Assembly: GCF_003987335.1 (NCBI RefSeq)
Contig: NZ_PIPK01000005.1
Location: 62,001-126,000, forward strand
DNA length: 64,000 nucleotides
Direction: 5' to 3'
Origin: Aliidiomarina maris
GTDB taxonomy: Bacteria > Pseudomonadota > Gammaproteobacteria > Enterobacterales > Alteromonadaceae
In this document: positions 35,004-45,250 of the stretch, in pieces
How the letters are laid out: each line of letters begins with the position of its first letter
Numbering within the stretch: the first letter of the stretch is position 1
Program-made: the position numbers and the translations under genes
Notes under the pieces: model-generated
Told to the model about the DNA's origin: nothing
The model's input: only the letters and a program-made list of their open reading frames with translations
Databases searched by the model: none

Positions 35004-36878
35004 CTATAGGGTGGGAAGCTCCGGCAACGGCTCGCCGATACACGCGCATAAGGTGAATAGCAGCTTTTGCTCAATCGGGTTGATGTTACCGTCGGCGCTC
35101 GCACAGCCTACCCAAGCTTTAACTAAGCGCTCTTTTTCTAGAGCATTCCATTGGTCAATGCGGCTTAACGACGCTGACAGGTCGCTAAAGTTAAGCTGAT
35201 CGCTGGGATAAAGCTGCATGCCCATAGCAAAGTGTTCAGCACCTTGTTCAAATGCGTGCTCTGGCGCTTGAGGGCTACCAAAGTGGGCCAGTACTGACAA
35301 ACTTAGCTGCGCATCATGGCGGCGGCGGCTTTTGTACTGGCGAATGTTGAGATCTTTACGCGCATGCTCGCCCTGCAAATAGCGCCAAATGACCTGATAT
35401 AAGCACCATTCAAATAAAGACACTTGGGCGTCCACATCAATCAGGCGCTGCATCAGTTGCAAGAAATTGTTCGCGGCTTGGGCGTTCATCATCTTTAATG
35501 CTGGCATCATCAACTCGGTCAATGGCAACTGCTGCTCAAGCGGCAGTGCTTTAACTTCGCTGACGTGCGCCACCACATCATCATATTGGTCCGGTGTCAG
35601 CGTACTTTGCAGCAGGTTTAGTTGTGCATCTCGAGTGGCGTCATCGTCACTGAGCAAAAGCGCTAATACTAAGGCTTTTGCATGCTCAGGGTCACGCGCA
35701 TCAGCGACCACTTTATCAGGTAAATCAATGCTGGCGGCGAGACCCGCCAAAGTGCGCACGAATGACTCCTGGCGTGCGCGGTGCTCGGCTTGCGGGTTTT
35801 TGTTCTGGCTTGATTCTTCATTGGACGCCACTGGGTTCGCTTTGTATTTGCCGTCCCAGCTTGGCTCTAGGCGTCGAATGCGTTCCTCCAGAGGTGGATG
35901 GGTCGCCATCACCGACATGAATTTATTAACCGCTTGACCGAAAAACAAGTGCGCAGCCTCATCGGCATTTGGGCTTTCAATTTCACTACCACTACGACCA
36001 CCTTTGCCGCGCCCTTGTGCCACCCCAATTTGTTGTAAAGCGCCTGACAGTGCTTCAGGTTCGCGAGTAAACTGGGCTGCGGACGCGTCGGCAAGAAACT
36101 CGCGTTGACGGCTGACGGCGGCTTTGATGATATTACCAAACAGCACACCAATGGCGCCGAGTACCAATAAGCCCAACCCTAACAGCGGCAAAGCGGCGTT
36201 TTTACCGTCACGACGCCCACCGCCCAAGGCACCGAAGCGCAGTAATAGGTAACCTGCATGAGAGATAAACAAAATACCGTTTAAAATTGCGATAATGCGA
36301 ATATTCAAGCGCATATCACCATTTAAAATATGCGCTATTTCATGTGCAACGACCCCTTGAAGCTGGGCGCGATTGAGCTTTTCCGCACAGCCTCGGGTGA
36401 TACCTATCACCGCGTCGCGTGGGCTATAGCCTGCGGCAAAGGCGTTAATCGCCGGCTCACGGTCGAGCATATACACGGGCGGCACTGGCATGTTTGCCGC
36501 TATCGCCATTTCTTCCACCACGTTTAACACTTTACGTTCAAGTGGGTCCTGGCTATTTGGGCTTAAACGACGTCCGCCCAAATGTTCAGCCACCACCTTG
36601 CCGCCTGGGCGCAACACCACCCATTTGTACAGCACGGCAAAGCCAATCACCGACATGGCAACCCCCGCACTGGCAACAATAACGTCCCAATGCAGGGCCC
36701 ATTCGGTGCTGGTTTGGTAGCCTGGACCTTGTTGATACTGCACGCCGCCCATAAAAAACGACACCAGTAGTGCAACTAAGCTGACCAACAGAATCACGGC
36801 CAAGCTAAACAGCAAACCCAGCAGGCGTGTATTGCGCCGTGCAATGTCTTGGTGGTGGAAAAAATTCATACTGCTCAT
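35004..36878 (-). CDS. M48-family metalloprotease with TerB-like C-terminus
   Basis: This 624-residue membrane protein has two N-terminal helices (about 20-43 and 66-87), the zinc protease motif HEIAH (179-183) with downstream ADASAAQFTREPEAL, and two further helices (about 190-215 and 235-255). Unlike HtpX (about 290 residues) it has a long C-terminal half (about 350-624) ending in a TerB-like helical repeat (ADGNINPIEQKLLFTL near 593-608). It is directly downstream of a LemA gene, a common pairing. It is probably an inner-membrane quality-control protease. Confidence 0.87.
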   Translation of the reverse strand: MSSMNFFHHQDIARRNTRLLGLLFSLAVILLVSLVALLVSFFMGGVQYQQGPGYQTSTEWALHWDVIVASAGVAMSVIGFAVLYKWVVLRPGGKVVAEHLGGRRLSPNSQDPLERKVLNVVEEMAIAANMPVPPVYMLDREPAINAFAAGYSPRDAVIGITRGCAEKLNRAQLQGVVAHEIAHILNGDMRLNIRIIAILNGILFISHAGYLLLRFGALGGGRRDGKNAALPLLGLGLLVLGAIGVLFGNIIKAAVSRQREFLADASAAQFTREPEALSGALQQIGVAQGRGKGGRSGSEIESPNADEAAHLFFGQAVNKFMSVMATHPPLEERIRRLEPSWDGKYKANPVASNEESSQNKNPQAEHRARQESFVRTLAGLAASIDLPDKVVADARDPEHAKALVLALLLSDDDATRDAQLNLLQSTLTPDQYDDVVAHVSEVKALPLEQQLPLTELMMPALKMMNAQAANNFLQLMQRLIDVDAQVSLFEWCLYQVIWRYLQGEHARKDLNIRQYKSRRRHDAQLSLSVLAHFGSPQAPEHAFEQGAEHFAMGMQLYPSDQLNFSDLSASLSRIDQWNALEKERLVKAWVGCASADGNINPIEQKLLFTLCACIGEPLPELPTL

Positions 36879-36896
36879 AGAGGCTGCCCCAAGGCT

Positions 36897-37493
36897 TTAG
36901 AAGGACACGCTAGGTGCTTTTTGAATTTGCTCACTGTCTTCAAACTCGAGCAAAGTCGCGTCCTGACCGTGACCGACGATGCCTGCCACCGCAATATTAG
37001 GGAATGACTGGCGGTAGGTGTTGTAGGTCATAACGGCGTCGTTGTAAGCCTGGCGTGAGAATGCAACACGGTTTTCGGTAGAGGTCAGCTCTTCACTCAA
37101 TTGCTGCATGTTTTGGCTAGCTTTCAAGTCAGGGTAAGCTTCCATTACTACGTTTAAGCGCCCAAGTGCGCTGGTAAGTGCCCCTTCAGCACCGGCGAGT
37201 GCGTTCATTGAGCCCGCGTCACCAGGCGATTTTGCCGCTTGTTGCAAGGCTGCAGTCGCTTGGTTACGTGCCTGAGTAACGGATTCCAGGGTTTCGCGTT
37301 CATGCTTCAGGTAGCCTTTGGCAGTTTCTACCAAGTTAGGAATAAGGTCGTGGCGACGCTTAAGCTGTACTTCGATTTGCGCAAATGCGTTTTTGAAACG
37401 GTTTTTGAGGTTAACTAATTGGTTATAAATACGCACTAACCAAAGCAGCACAACCACGACAATCGCGATAATAATCCAACCTGTGACTGACAT
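36897..37493 (-). CDS. lemA: LemA family protein
   Basis: The 198-residue protein has one N-terminal membrane helix (about 5-24) and the conserved helical bundle with RRHDLIPNLVETAKGY and YNDAVMTYNTYRQSFP. The exact role of the family is not known. It is the first gene of an operon with the M48 protease, 18 bases downstream. Confidence 0.92.
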   Translation of the reverse strand: MSVTGWIIIAIVVVVLLWLVRIYNQLVNLKNRFKNAFAQIEVQLKRRHDLIPNLVETAKGYLKHERETLESVTQARNQATAALQQAAKSPGDAGSMNALAGAEGALTSALGRLNVVMEAYPDLKASQNMQQLSEELTSTENRVAFSRQAYNDAVMTYNTYRQSFPNIAVAGIVGHGQDATLLEFEDSEQIQKAPSVSF

Positions 37494-37636
37494 ATCAACG
37501 TCCTTCTTAAATTATAATGATGGTTAAAGACACGGTTTATTTTGTCATCTGAGCATATCTTAAAATTGGCCTTTTTGCCCTTTTCGATGTACTTTATGTT
37601 GCAACTTTTCCCCAGCTAAAGTTGCGAGACCCCAGT

Positions 37637-38266
37637 ATGTCCAAAGTAAGTGGCAACCTTTTCGTTATTGCCGCGCCAAGTGGCGCCGGTAAATCTAGCA
37701 TGATAGATGCGCTACTCAAGCGCCACCCACAAGGTAGCATGCAAGTATCGGTCAGCACGACCACGCGTAAACCGCGGCCGGGCGAGAAAGAAGGTGAGCA
37801 TTACTTTTTTGTCGACGAGAAAACCTTTCTGGAACAAGTCGACAAAGGCAACTTCTATGAATACGCCAAGGTCTTTGACCATTACTATGGCACCTCACGC
37901 CATGTGATTGAAGACACGCTAGCCAGTGGCGTGGACGTGTTTTTGGATATCGATTGGCAAGGTACGCGACAAGTCAAAGCGGCGTACCCTGGGGTTCACA
38001 CAGTATTTATTTTACCGCCTTCCAATGCTGAGTTAGAGCGTCGTTTGCGTAATCGTGGTCAAGATAGCGAAGAAGTGATTGCCAAGCGAATGGCAAAAGC
38101 CCAGCATGAAATGTCACACTACGCTGAGTTTAGCTATTTAATCGTTAACGAAGACTTCGACAAGTCCGTGCAGCAGCTGGAGCACATTGTGATGAGCCAG
38201 CGCTTACGTCGGTCGAAACAACAAATTCGCCACCGCGAGATCTTACAAGATCTGTTGGCTGAATAG
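37637..38266 (+). CDS. gmk: guanylate kinase
   Basis: The 209-residue enzyme has the P-loop APSGAGKSS and the GMP-binding [16 protein letters not shown] pattern. It converts GMP to GDP with ATP. The ATG at 37637 is preferred to the one five codons upstream (37622) because it gives the usual start. It is followed by rpoZ and spoT, the conserved gmk-rpoZ-spoT order. Confidence 0.96.
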   Translation: MSKVSGNLFVIAAPSGAGKSSMIDALLKRHPQGSMQVSVSTTTRKPRPGEKEGEHYFFVDEKTFLEQVDKGNFYEYAKVFDHYYGTSRHVIEDTLASGVDVFLDIDWQGTRQVKAAYPGVHTVFILPPSNAELERRLRNRGQDSEEVIAKRMAKAQHEMSHYAEFSYLIVNEDFDKSVQQLEHIVMSQRLRRSKQQIRHREILQDLLAE

Positions 38267-38340
38267 GCCTTGGCTAGAACGCTTATTTTCAGTACAATAA
38301 GCGCCCTTTTGTGAAAATAACCTTATTGTGGAGTGTTGAG

Positions 38341-38622
38341 ATGGCTCGGGTTACTGTAGAAGACGCTGTAGATCGTATTGGCAACCGGTTTGATCTGGTG
38401 CTGGTCGCAGCACGCCGCGCACGACAGATTGCTAACCAAGGTAAAGCACCTATGGTTGAAACTAGCAATGAAAAGCCTACGGTGATCGCATTGCGTGAAA
38501 TCGAAGCCGGTTTAATTGACGCGAATCGTTTGGAGCAAGAAGAGCAAGCGGCGCAGTACCAAAGCGATGAAGCTGAAATGGCTGCGGTTGCTGCTTTGCG
38601 CAACCCTGACGCACAAGACTAA
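38341..38622 (+). CDS. rpoZ: RNA polymerase omega subunit
   Basis: The 93-residue protein has the typical start [11 protein letters not shown] and the conserved [15 protein letters not shown] core. It helps assemble RNA polymerase and binds ppGpp, which SpoT makes or degrades downstream. GTGGAG lies before the ATG. Confidence 0.96.
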   Translation: MARVTVEDAVDRIGNRFDLVLVAARRARQIANQGKAPMVETSNEKPTVIALREIEAGLIDANRLEQEEQAAQYQSDEAEMAAVAALRNPDAQD

Positions 38623-38642
38623 GCACTTGCGTGCTCGCCATG

Positions 38643-38667
38643 TCGGTTATTGATTAGCAATAACCGA
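38643..38667. repeat. perfect inverted repeat between rpoZ and spoT
   Basis: TCGGTTATTG and CAATAACCGA form a 10-bp perfect stem around a 5-base loop. No T tract follows, so it is not a standard terminator. Function unknown. Confidence 0.6.
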
Positions 38668-38684
38668 TTGATGGCAAATCAACC

Positions 38685-38709
38685 AAACGCCTGCGTCATG
38701 CGGGCGTTT
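38685..38709 (+). terminator. probable terminator after rpoZ
   Basis: AAACGCCTGC pairs with GCGGGCGTTT (one G-T pair) around GTCAT, followed by a T-containing tail. With the 195 bases after it, spoT probably has its own promoter. Confidence 0.65.
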
Positions 38710-38904
38710 TGCGTTTAGTTTCAGATTTTTCGAACGCGGCCATCGCTGCAGCCTGAGTAATCAAGCATTGGCTTTTCCACGAAATCACATTATTGTGATG
38801 ATAGAGAGGCGATGTAAATGCCGCGACTATATAAAACTTTAAAGTTAGGGCACTGAGTCAACTAGCTTTTAACTGTCTTTGCTGTAGTAAAAGAGGCTGC
38901 GCCC

Positions 38905-41016
38905 GTGTATTTATTCGAAGGCTTAAAAAATCAAATATCTGCGTATTTGCCAGCAGAGCATGTTGCGCGTGTGTATGAAGCCTTCAAAGTGTCCTTTGAC
39001 GCCCATGGCGACCAGAAACGCCAAAGCGGTGAACCCTACATTACCCACCCAGTTGCAGTGGCTGGTATTTTAGCCGACATGCGCCTTGACCATGAAACCT
39101 TAATGGCGGCGCTGTTGCATGATGTGATTGAAGATACCGAGCTCTCTAAAGAAGACTTAGCTGAGTTATTTGGCGCTACGGTGGCTGAATTGGTAGAAGG
39201 CGTGTCTAAGCTGGATAAATTGAAGTTTTCTTCAAAAGAGGAGCTTCAAACCGAGAACTATCGCAAAATGATCATGGCGATGACCCAAGACATTCGCGTG
39301 ATTCTGATCAAACTCGCTGACCGCACCCACAATATGCGCACTATCGGCCATTTGCGCCCGGATAAGCGCCGCCGGATTGCGCGTGAAACCTTAGATATTT
39401 TTGCCCCGCTGGCGCATCGTTTAGGTATTCATAATATTAAGAATGAGCTTGAAACCCTTGGTTTCAAAGCGATGTATCCAATGCGTGCGCGGTTCTTAGA
39501 AAGTGAAGTGAAAAAAGCCCGCGGTAACCGCAAAGCGTTGCTGGACCGAGTGCGCAAAGAAGTGATTACCCGCTTAGAAGAGATAGGTATTGACGCACGG
39601 GTGTACGGGCGCGAAAAGCACCTCTACAGTATTTACCGCAAAATGCGCAATAAAGAGCTGAATTTCGACCAAGTGATGGACATCTACGCGTTTCGCGTCG
39701 TAGTTGATAGTATCGACACCTGTTATCGCGTGATTGGCGCTGCCCACAACCTATATAAGCCGATTGAAACCCGGTTTAAAGATTACATCGCAATTCCAAA
39801 ATCTAACGGGTATCAGTCGTTACACACGTCGTTAAAGGGCCCACATGGGGTACCCGTTGAAATTCAAGTGCGAACTGAAGAGATGGACCTGATGGCTGAC
39901 CGTGGTGTCGCGGCGCATTGGCTGTATAAAAATTCCGATGATACCGGCACCACCGCGCAAGTACGTGCACAGAAATGGATGCAAAGCTTGTTGGAGCTAC
40001 AGCAAAGTGCAGGCAGCTCGTTCGAGTTCATTGAGAACGTGAAATCTGAATTGTTCCCAGAGGAAATTTACGTATTTTCCCCTGATGGGCGGATTGTTGA
40101 GTTGCCGCAGGGCGCCACAGCAGTGGATTTCGCTTATGCTGTACACACGGAAATTGGTAACACCTGCATTGGTGCGCGCGTGAATCACCGCGCGTATTCG
40201 TTATCCAAGCCATTGGAAACCGGGCAAACCGTAGAAATTCGTACCGCACCAGGTTCGCGACCTAATATCGCTTGGTTGAACTTTGTGGTCACTGGCAAAG
40301 CGCGCGCCAAAATACGCCAAGTGCTAAAAGCCCAGGAAACGTCTGACGCAGAATTATTAGGCGAGCGCTTATTGCGTGCAGCACTTGGTACGATTAACTA
40401 TGCCGATATTGCAGATACCGAGTTTGTGCGCGTGGCAAAAGAGATGAAGCGTGCGGACAAGCAAGAGCTCGTGCGTGAAATTGGCCTCGGTAATTTGATG
40501 AGTGTGGCAGTGGCACGACGCTTGGTTGGCGATGTGCAGGGCTTAAAAGACGAACACGATAGCAACGGCGGCCGGAGCCTGGCGATTAAGGGTGCCGATG
40601 GCTTGTTGATGAGCTTTGCTAAATGTTGCCGTCCAATTCCAGGCGACGATATCATCGCCCATGTGAGCCCTGGCCGTGGTTTGGTGATTCACCGGCGCGA
40701 ATGTAAAAACGTGCGCGGCTATGAAGAAGAGCCTGGAAAATACTTCCCAGTGCAATGGGACAATAAACCCGATGCACAGTTCGTATCGGAGTTACGAGTT
40801 GAGATGGTCAATCATCAAGGCGCATTAGCGCGCTTGACCTCGGCTATCGCAAAAACAGGCTGTAACATTCACGGCCTGAAAACCGAAGAGATTGACTCCA
40901 ATATTTACTACATTGACGTTGCATTGACTATCAGCGATCGCAAACATCTGGCGGATGTGATGCGAAGTATCCGCAAGATGCCACAAGTGCAACGCGTTTT
41001 TCGTTCAAGGAAATAA
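38905..41016 (+). CDS. spoT: bifunctional (p)ppGpp synthetase/hydrolase
   Basis: This 703-residue RelA/SpoT enzyme has an intact HD hydrolase (ALLHDVIEDTEL near 70), a synthetase domain (YGREKHLYSIYRKM near 233 and AIPKSNGYQSLH near 295), a TGS domain (about 385-445) and a C-terminal ACT domain. The start is a GTG; the N-terminus MYLFEGLKNQI matches SpoT. It controls the stringent response. ridA follows after 3 bases. Confidence 0.96.
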   Translation: MYLFEGLKNQISAYLPAEHVARVYEAFKVSFDAHGDQKRQSGEPYITHPVAVAGILADMRLDHETLMAALLHDVIEDTELSKEDLAELFGATVAELVEGVSKLDKLKFSSKEELQTENYRKMIMAMTQDIRVILIKLADRTHNMRTIGHLRPDKRRRIARETLDIFAPLAHRLGIHNIKNELETLGFKAMYPMRARFLESEVKKARGNRKALLDRVRKEVITRLEEIGIDARVYGREKHLYSIYRKMRNKELNFDQVMDIYAFRVVVDSIDTCYRVIGAAHNLYKPIETRFKDYIAIPKSNGYQSLHTSLKGPHGVPVEIQVRTEEMDLMADRGVAAHWLYKNSDDTGTTAQVRAQKWMQSLLELQQSAGSSFEFIENVKSELFPEEIYVFSPDGRIVELPQGATAVDFAYAVHTEIGNTCIGARVNHRAYSLSKPLETGQTVEIRTAPGSRPNIAWLNFVVTGKARAKIRQVLKAQETSDAELLGERLLRAALGTINYADIADTEFVRVAKEMKRADKQELVREIGLGNLMSVAVARRLVGDVQGLKDEHDSNGGRSLAIKGADGLLMSFAKCCRPIPGDDIIAHVSPGRGLVIHRRECKNVRGYEEEPGKYFPVQWDNKPDAQFVSELRVEMVNHQGALARLTSAIAKTGCNIHGLKTEEIDSNIYYIDVALTISDRKHLADVMRSIRKMPQVQRVFRSRK

Positions 41017-41019
41017 AGT

Positions 41020-41412
41020 ATGTCTAAAGTAATTGTAGCCACCGACAAAGCGCCGGCGGCCATTGGTACCTATTCCCAAGCGGTTAAAATTGGCACCACG
41101 GTGTATTTATCGGGCCAAATTCCGCTGGTACCTGAGACCATGGAGCTAGTCAGTGATGATTTTCGTGCCCAAGCCGTGCAGGTGTTTCAGAACTTAAGCG
41201 CGGTCTGTGAAGCTGCTGGCGGCGTGTTGCAAGACATGGTCAAGGTACAAATTTACTTACCTGATTTAGGCCAGTTTGCTACCGTGAACGAGGTCATGGC
41301 CGAGTTTTTCACTAAGCCTTACCCTGCGCGGGCTGCGATTGGTGTGCGTGCGCTGCCAAAAGGTGCGCAGATAGAAATTGATGGCATTATGGAAATTCCG
41401 TCTACCAACTAA
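41020..41412 (+). CDS. ridA: RidA family enamine/imine deaminase
   Basis: The 130-residue protein has the active-site Arg in [12 protein letters not shown] and the conserved GAQIEIDGI end. It removes reactive enamines made by PLP enzymes. It is translated right after spoT, as in relatives, and followed by a strong terminator. Confidence 0.95.
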   Translation: MSKVIVATDKAPAAIGTYSQAVKIGTTVYLSGQIPLVPETMELVSDDFRAQAVQVFQNLSAVCEAAGGVLQDMVKVQIYLPDLGQFATVNEVMAEFFTKPYPARAAIGVRALPKGAQIEIDGIMEIPSTN

Positions 41413-41430
41413 GCGCGTTTGGGTTAGTCA

Positions 41431-41457
41431 AAAAAGGCTGTCATTGACAGCCTTTTT
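41431..41457. terminator. intrinsic terminator after ridA
   Basis: A perfect 12-bp stem AAAAAGGCTGTC / GACAGCCTTTTT with loop ATT, T tract in the 3' arm. It can serve both the spoT-ridA and the nhaC transcripts, which converge here. Confidence 0.9.
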
Positions 41458-41469
41458 CGTTTGCGCAGT

Positions 41470-42828
41470 TTACACCGATGGCGTGGTAACTGGTTCAGGT
41501 TCGCGCATAATTGGCTTAAAGAAAGTGATATAACCAATTGCGACGGCGGCAAGAATGAAGCAGTAAAAGGTGTGAATACTCACAGCCAGTGGCGAAATAC
41601 CAAAGCTCGCGCCCAGTAGTAACGCTTGTGCGCCATAAGGTAACACCCCTTGCACCACACAGGCGAAAATATCTAGAAAGCTCGCGCTTTGCTTCGGCGC
41701 TAAGTTGCCTTCTTCAGCCAGTTTCTTACTCACTTCACCAGACAGTAAGATAGTCACAGTATTGTTGGCGACCGCTAAGTTGGTCAGCGCGGTTAAACCT
41801 GCAATTCCAAAGCCTGCGGCTTTGCTAGGCTTCTTGCTTAAGCGGCTGGTCACTGAAACCACTGCTTTGGCCATAAACGCTAAACCACCTTGTTGGCGGA
41901 TCAGCGCGGAAAGACCACCAATTAATAGCGACAGCAAGAAGATTTCCTGCATGCTTTCAAAGCCTGCATAGATGTCCTGACTGAAAGTTACAAGTTGATA
42001 GTCAATCGCCACCATACCGAACAATGCGGCCATGATAATGCCGAGGGTCAGCACGACAAACACGTTCAGGCCCATCACGGCAAGGGCAATAATGGCAAAG
42101 TAAGGGATAGCCAACCATAGCTGCGCGTCGGGCGCCTCAAGCGGTACTTGTTCGACGTCGACAAAGGCCAAGTAAAGAATGGTTAAACCTGCGGCAGGCA
42201 ATGCAATACGTAAGTTGGCTTTAAACTTGTCTTTCATTGCGCAGCCTTGGGTGCGCGTGGCGGCAATGGTGGTGTCTGAAATAAATGACAGGTTATCACC
42301 AAACATGGCGCCACTGACCAATACGCCAGCCATCAACGCCGGGTTGATACCTGCAGCCTGGGACAAGCCCAGAGCGACTGGGGTCAGGGCCGCAAGGGTG
42401 CCCATTGACGTGCCCATGGCGGTGGACACCACGGCAGCGATAATAAAAATACCAGGCAAGATAAAAGACGCTGGAATCACACTTAAACCCAGGGCGACCA
42501 CAGCGTCGACGCCACCGGTGGCGGCGGCTACGGTAGAGAATGCGCCCGCGAGCAAATAAATCATACACATGGTTATGATATTATTGTGGCCAACACCCTC
42601 GATGAAGGTGTTGATACGGGCATTGAGGCTTTGCTTGCTTAAAATAACCGCAAGAATAATAGCCGGCAAGATGGCCACTGGCGCCGCCAGTTGGTAGAAC
42701 GCCATATCCACGCCTTGGTAATGATAGAAAATACCGGTGCCCAGAAATAAGGCAAGAAACAACGCCAACGGCAATAGCGCGATTGGGTTAGGGGTAATGG
42801 CGCCGCTGTGCGACCTCGCTGATGACAT
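41470..42828 (-). CDS. NhaC-family Na+/H+ antiporter
   Basis: This 452-residue carrier has about 12 membrane helices and the pattern of the NhaC family (GVLVSGAMFGDNLSFISDTTIAATRTQG in pieces near 168-193). It exchanges sodium for protons across the inner membrane. With MrpA at the left edge it fits a salt-adapted cell. It is single-gene, with a 155-base divergent region before the GNAT-nitrilase gene. Confidence 0.88.
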   Translation of the reverse strand: MSSARSHSGAITPNPIALLPLALFLALFLGTGIFYHYQGVDMAFYQLAAPVAILPAIILAVILSKQSLNARINTFIEGVGHNNIITMCMIYLLAGAFSTVAAATGGVDAVVALGLSVIPASFILPGIFIIAAVVSTAMGTSMGTLAALTPVALGLSQAAGINPALMAGVLVSGAMFGDNLSFISDTTIAATRTQGCAMKDKFKANLRIALPAAGLTILYLAFVDVEQVPLEAPDAQLWLAIPYFAIIALAVMGLNVFVVLTLGIIMAALFGMVAIDYQLVTFSQDIYAGFESMQEIFLLSLLIGGLSALIRQQGGLAFMAKAVVSVTSRLSKKPSKAAGFGIAGLTALTNLAVANNTVTILLSGEVSKKLAEEGNLAPKQSASFLDIFACVVQGVLPYGAQALLLGASFGISPLAVSIHTFYCFILAAVAIGYITFFKPIMREPEPVTTPSV

Positions 42829-42983
42829 ATTGGAACCTTTATCAGATGTTTAGACGTCCAGAAGTGTAATCGCAAATAGCCTAGACAAGCAACCCAAAAT
42901 TGTAATTTGGTAGTACACTTAAGCCATAAATTAGCAGTTATGCATTGAATAGCTGCCACCTGAGTGTTTGATAAGGAGTATGC

Positions 42984-44513
42984 ATGAGCCCTGAAGAATT
43001 GCATTTGCAGATGCGCAATTTACGTGAAGATGATTATCCCCAGTTAAAGCTTTTAATGGATTCTGTTTACGATGACATTGGTGGCGCGTGGGAGCAGCAT
43101 ACCATTCGTAAACTTATTACCGAATTTCCTGAAGGCCAAATTTGCTTGGAAGACGGTGGCAAAATTGTTGGTGTCGCATTGACCGTCAAAGTGACCTACG
43201 ATCGTTTTTCTAATCCGCATCGCTATGATGATCTGTTGGGTAAGAAAGAAACCATTTTGAACGAAAAAGATGGTGATGCGCTATATGGCCTGGATGTATT
43301 GATTCATCCCGAGTATCGCGGCTACCGTTTAGGGCGTCGACTGTATGATGCGCGCAAAGAGTTGTGTATGCAGCACAACCTGAAAGCTATATTAGCCGGT
43401 GGGCGGATTGTTAATTACCATAAATATGCCAAGGAAATGACAGCCAGTCAGTACCTGGAGAAGGTGCATCGTCGCGAAATTTATGACCCAATTTTAACCT
43501 TTCAGTTAGCCAATGATTTTAGTGTCAAGCGGCTGCTGGGTAAGTATTTACCAGAAGATAAAAAGTCTAAAGGCTATGCCACGTTACTGGAGTGGAATAA
43601 CTTTTTATATGAGGCATCAGATACCTTTATTAATTCGCGCTCACGCAATGTGCGGGTGGGGGCGGTGCAATGGCAAATGCGGACCGTGGATTCCGTAGAA
43701 CAAATGCTGCGCCAAGTTGAATACTTCGTCGATGCACTATCAAGTTATAAAAGCGATTTTGCGTTATTTCCCGAATTCTTCAACGCGCCGCTGATGGGCT
43801 TAACTGACCAAAGCCAACAAATGGAAGCGATTCGTTTCCTGGCAGGCTTTACTGAGCGCTTCAAGCGTGAAATGTCGCAAATGGCGGTCAGCTATAACGT
43901 CAATATTATTACCGGTTCGATGCCGTTGTTAGAAGGTGATTCCTTGTACAACGTGTCGTACTTGTGCCATCGCGACGGCACGGTCAATGAACAGCGTAAA
44001 CTGCATATTACCCCGCACGAAAAAAGCGACTGGGTGATTGAAGGCGGTGACAAAGTGGCGGTGTTCCAAACTGACGCAGGCCGCGTGGGCATTTTAATTT
44101 GCTACGACGTGGAGTTCCCTGAATTAGGGCGCTTGATGGCCGAGGAAGGCCTGGAAATATTGTTTGTTCCGTTTTGGACGGATACCCGCAATGCCTACTT
44201 GCGTGTGCGCCATTGTGCCCAAGCTCGGGCAGTGGAAAACGAATGCTATGTGGTGATTTGTGGGTCTGTGGGTAACTTGCCAGAAGTAGAAAGCTTAGAC
44301 GTGCAGTACGCCCAATCGAGTGTATTCTCACCGTCAGACTTTGCTTTCCCACATGACGCAGTGATGTCTGAAACGACGCCGAACACCGAAATGCTGATGT
44401 TCTCCGATTTGAATTTAGACGAGTTACGCTACTTACATAATGAAGGTTCGGTGACTAACCTAAAAGACCGCCGCACTGATTTATACGACGTCACGCGTAA
44501 GTTTAACTTTTAG
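42984..44513 (+). CDS. GNAT acetyltransferase-nitrilase fusion
   Basis: The 509-residue protein has an N-terminal GNAT domain (about 10-160, with VLIHPEYRGYRLGRRLYDAR as the acetyl-CoA loop) and a C-terminal carbon-nitrogen hydrolase (about 220-500) with the full Glu-Lys-Cys triad: E264 (FPEFF), K339 (QRKLHI) and C373 (ICYDVEFPE). The pair is a known fusion of unknown substrate; an amide hydrolase that also acetylates is the simple reading. GGAG lies before the ATG. Confidence 0.9.
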   Translation: MSPEELHLQMRNLREDDYPQLKLLMDSVYDDIGGAWEQHTIRKLITEFPEGQICLEDGGKIVGVALTVKVTYDRFSNPHRYDDLLGKKETILNEKDGDALYGLDVLIHPEYRGYRLGRRLYDARKELCMQHNLKAILAGGRIVNYHKYAKEMTASQYLEKVHRREIYDPILTFQLANDFSVKRLLGKYLPEDKKSKGYATLLEWNNFLYEASDTFINSRSRNVRVGAVQWQMRTVDSVEQMLRQVEYFVDALSSYKSDFALFPEFFNAPLMGLTDQSQQMEAIRFLAGFTERFKREMSQMAVSYNVNIITGSMPLLEGDSLYNVSYLCHRDGTVNEQRKLHITPHEKSDWVIEGGDKVAVFQTDAGRVGILICYDVEFPELGRLMAEEGLEILFVPFWTDTRNAYLRVRHCAQARAVENECYVVICGSVGNLPEVESLDVQYAQSSVFSPSDFAFPHDAVMSETTPNTEMLMFSDLNLDELRYLHNEGSVTNLKDRRTDLYDVTRKFNF

Positions 44514-44564
44514 ATGGGCTTACGGACCGTCGTAACGGCGGCCCAACTTGATAACACCGGCGGT

Positions 44565-45074
44565 TTAGTGACTTTGGTGTCCACGCAAGCGGGTCGCGCT
44601 GATGTATAGCGCCGCAATAGCTAAGTAGAGAGCGACATGGGCGGCATGCGCCAATCCTTGCGGGCTTTGCCCTCCGCTGGTTTGTGGTAGCCCCCACATG
44701 GCTAAGATACCTAAGGCAAGCAATAACAAGCTAACCAGCCAGCGTGGAATATTGGTGAGTGTGGCAACGGCTTGCAATAAAATGACAATGGCAACGCTAA
44801 CAGGGATCCAAAGCCAGCTTAACCACAAGGTTGGATATTCAAGAATATTAAGGAACCCGCTAAATTGAGCATCCCAAAATAAATGGCTTGCAAATACGTC
44901 ACCGAGTCGGAAATTCAACAGCATTGTTTGCAGCTGCAACCAATTGTCGGTTTGTTGATGGCTAGCGATGGCATTAATCACGCCGTGCCAAAATAGCGCA
45001 GCGAATAGCGCCACGAGCATGGTGAATAAGTTAAGTTTTTGCCATGGTTTGTGGCGATAAAAGAGCGCGCGCAT
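44565..45074 (-). CDS. unrecognised membrane protein
   Basis: This 169-residue protein has about four membrane helices (roughly 17-36, 79-102, 107-125, 139-160) and a basic C-terminus RLRGHQSH. I do not recognise a family. It sits alone between the GNAT-nitrilase gene and recG, convergent with the former. A gene is likely because the frame is long, hydrophobic and consistent, but the function is unknown. Confidence 0.6.
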   Translation of the reverse strand: MRALFYRHKPWQKLNLFTMLVALFAALFWHGVINAIASHQQTDNWLQLQTMLLNFRLGDVFASHLFWDAQFSGFLNILEYPTLWLSWLWIPVSVAIVILLQAVATLTNIPRWLVSLLLLALGILAMWGLPQTSGGQSPQGLAHAAHVALYLAIAALYISATRLRGHQSH

Positions 45075-45250
45075 AGTTAATTATTATTTACCCGTCAATG
45101 TATGCCGCCACCATATCCTGTTGCGGCGAGGCTCGCAACTGGCATCGATGAAATTAATCGGGATATACTGCAATTGTTTTAAATTCAAATAACTAAGTTT
45201 AATTCATCAAGCATTGCGCCGAAATAATACACCAAGGCTCGGAGTCAACT

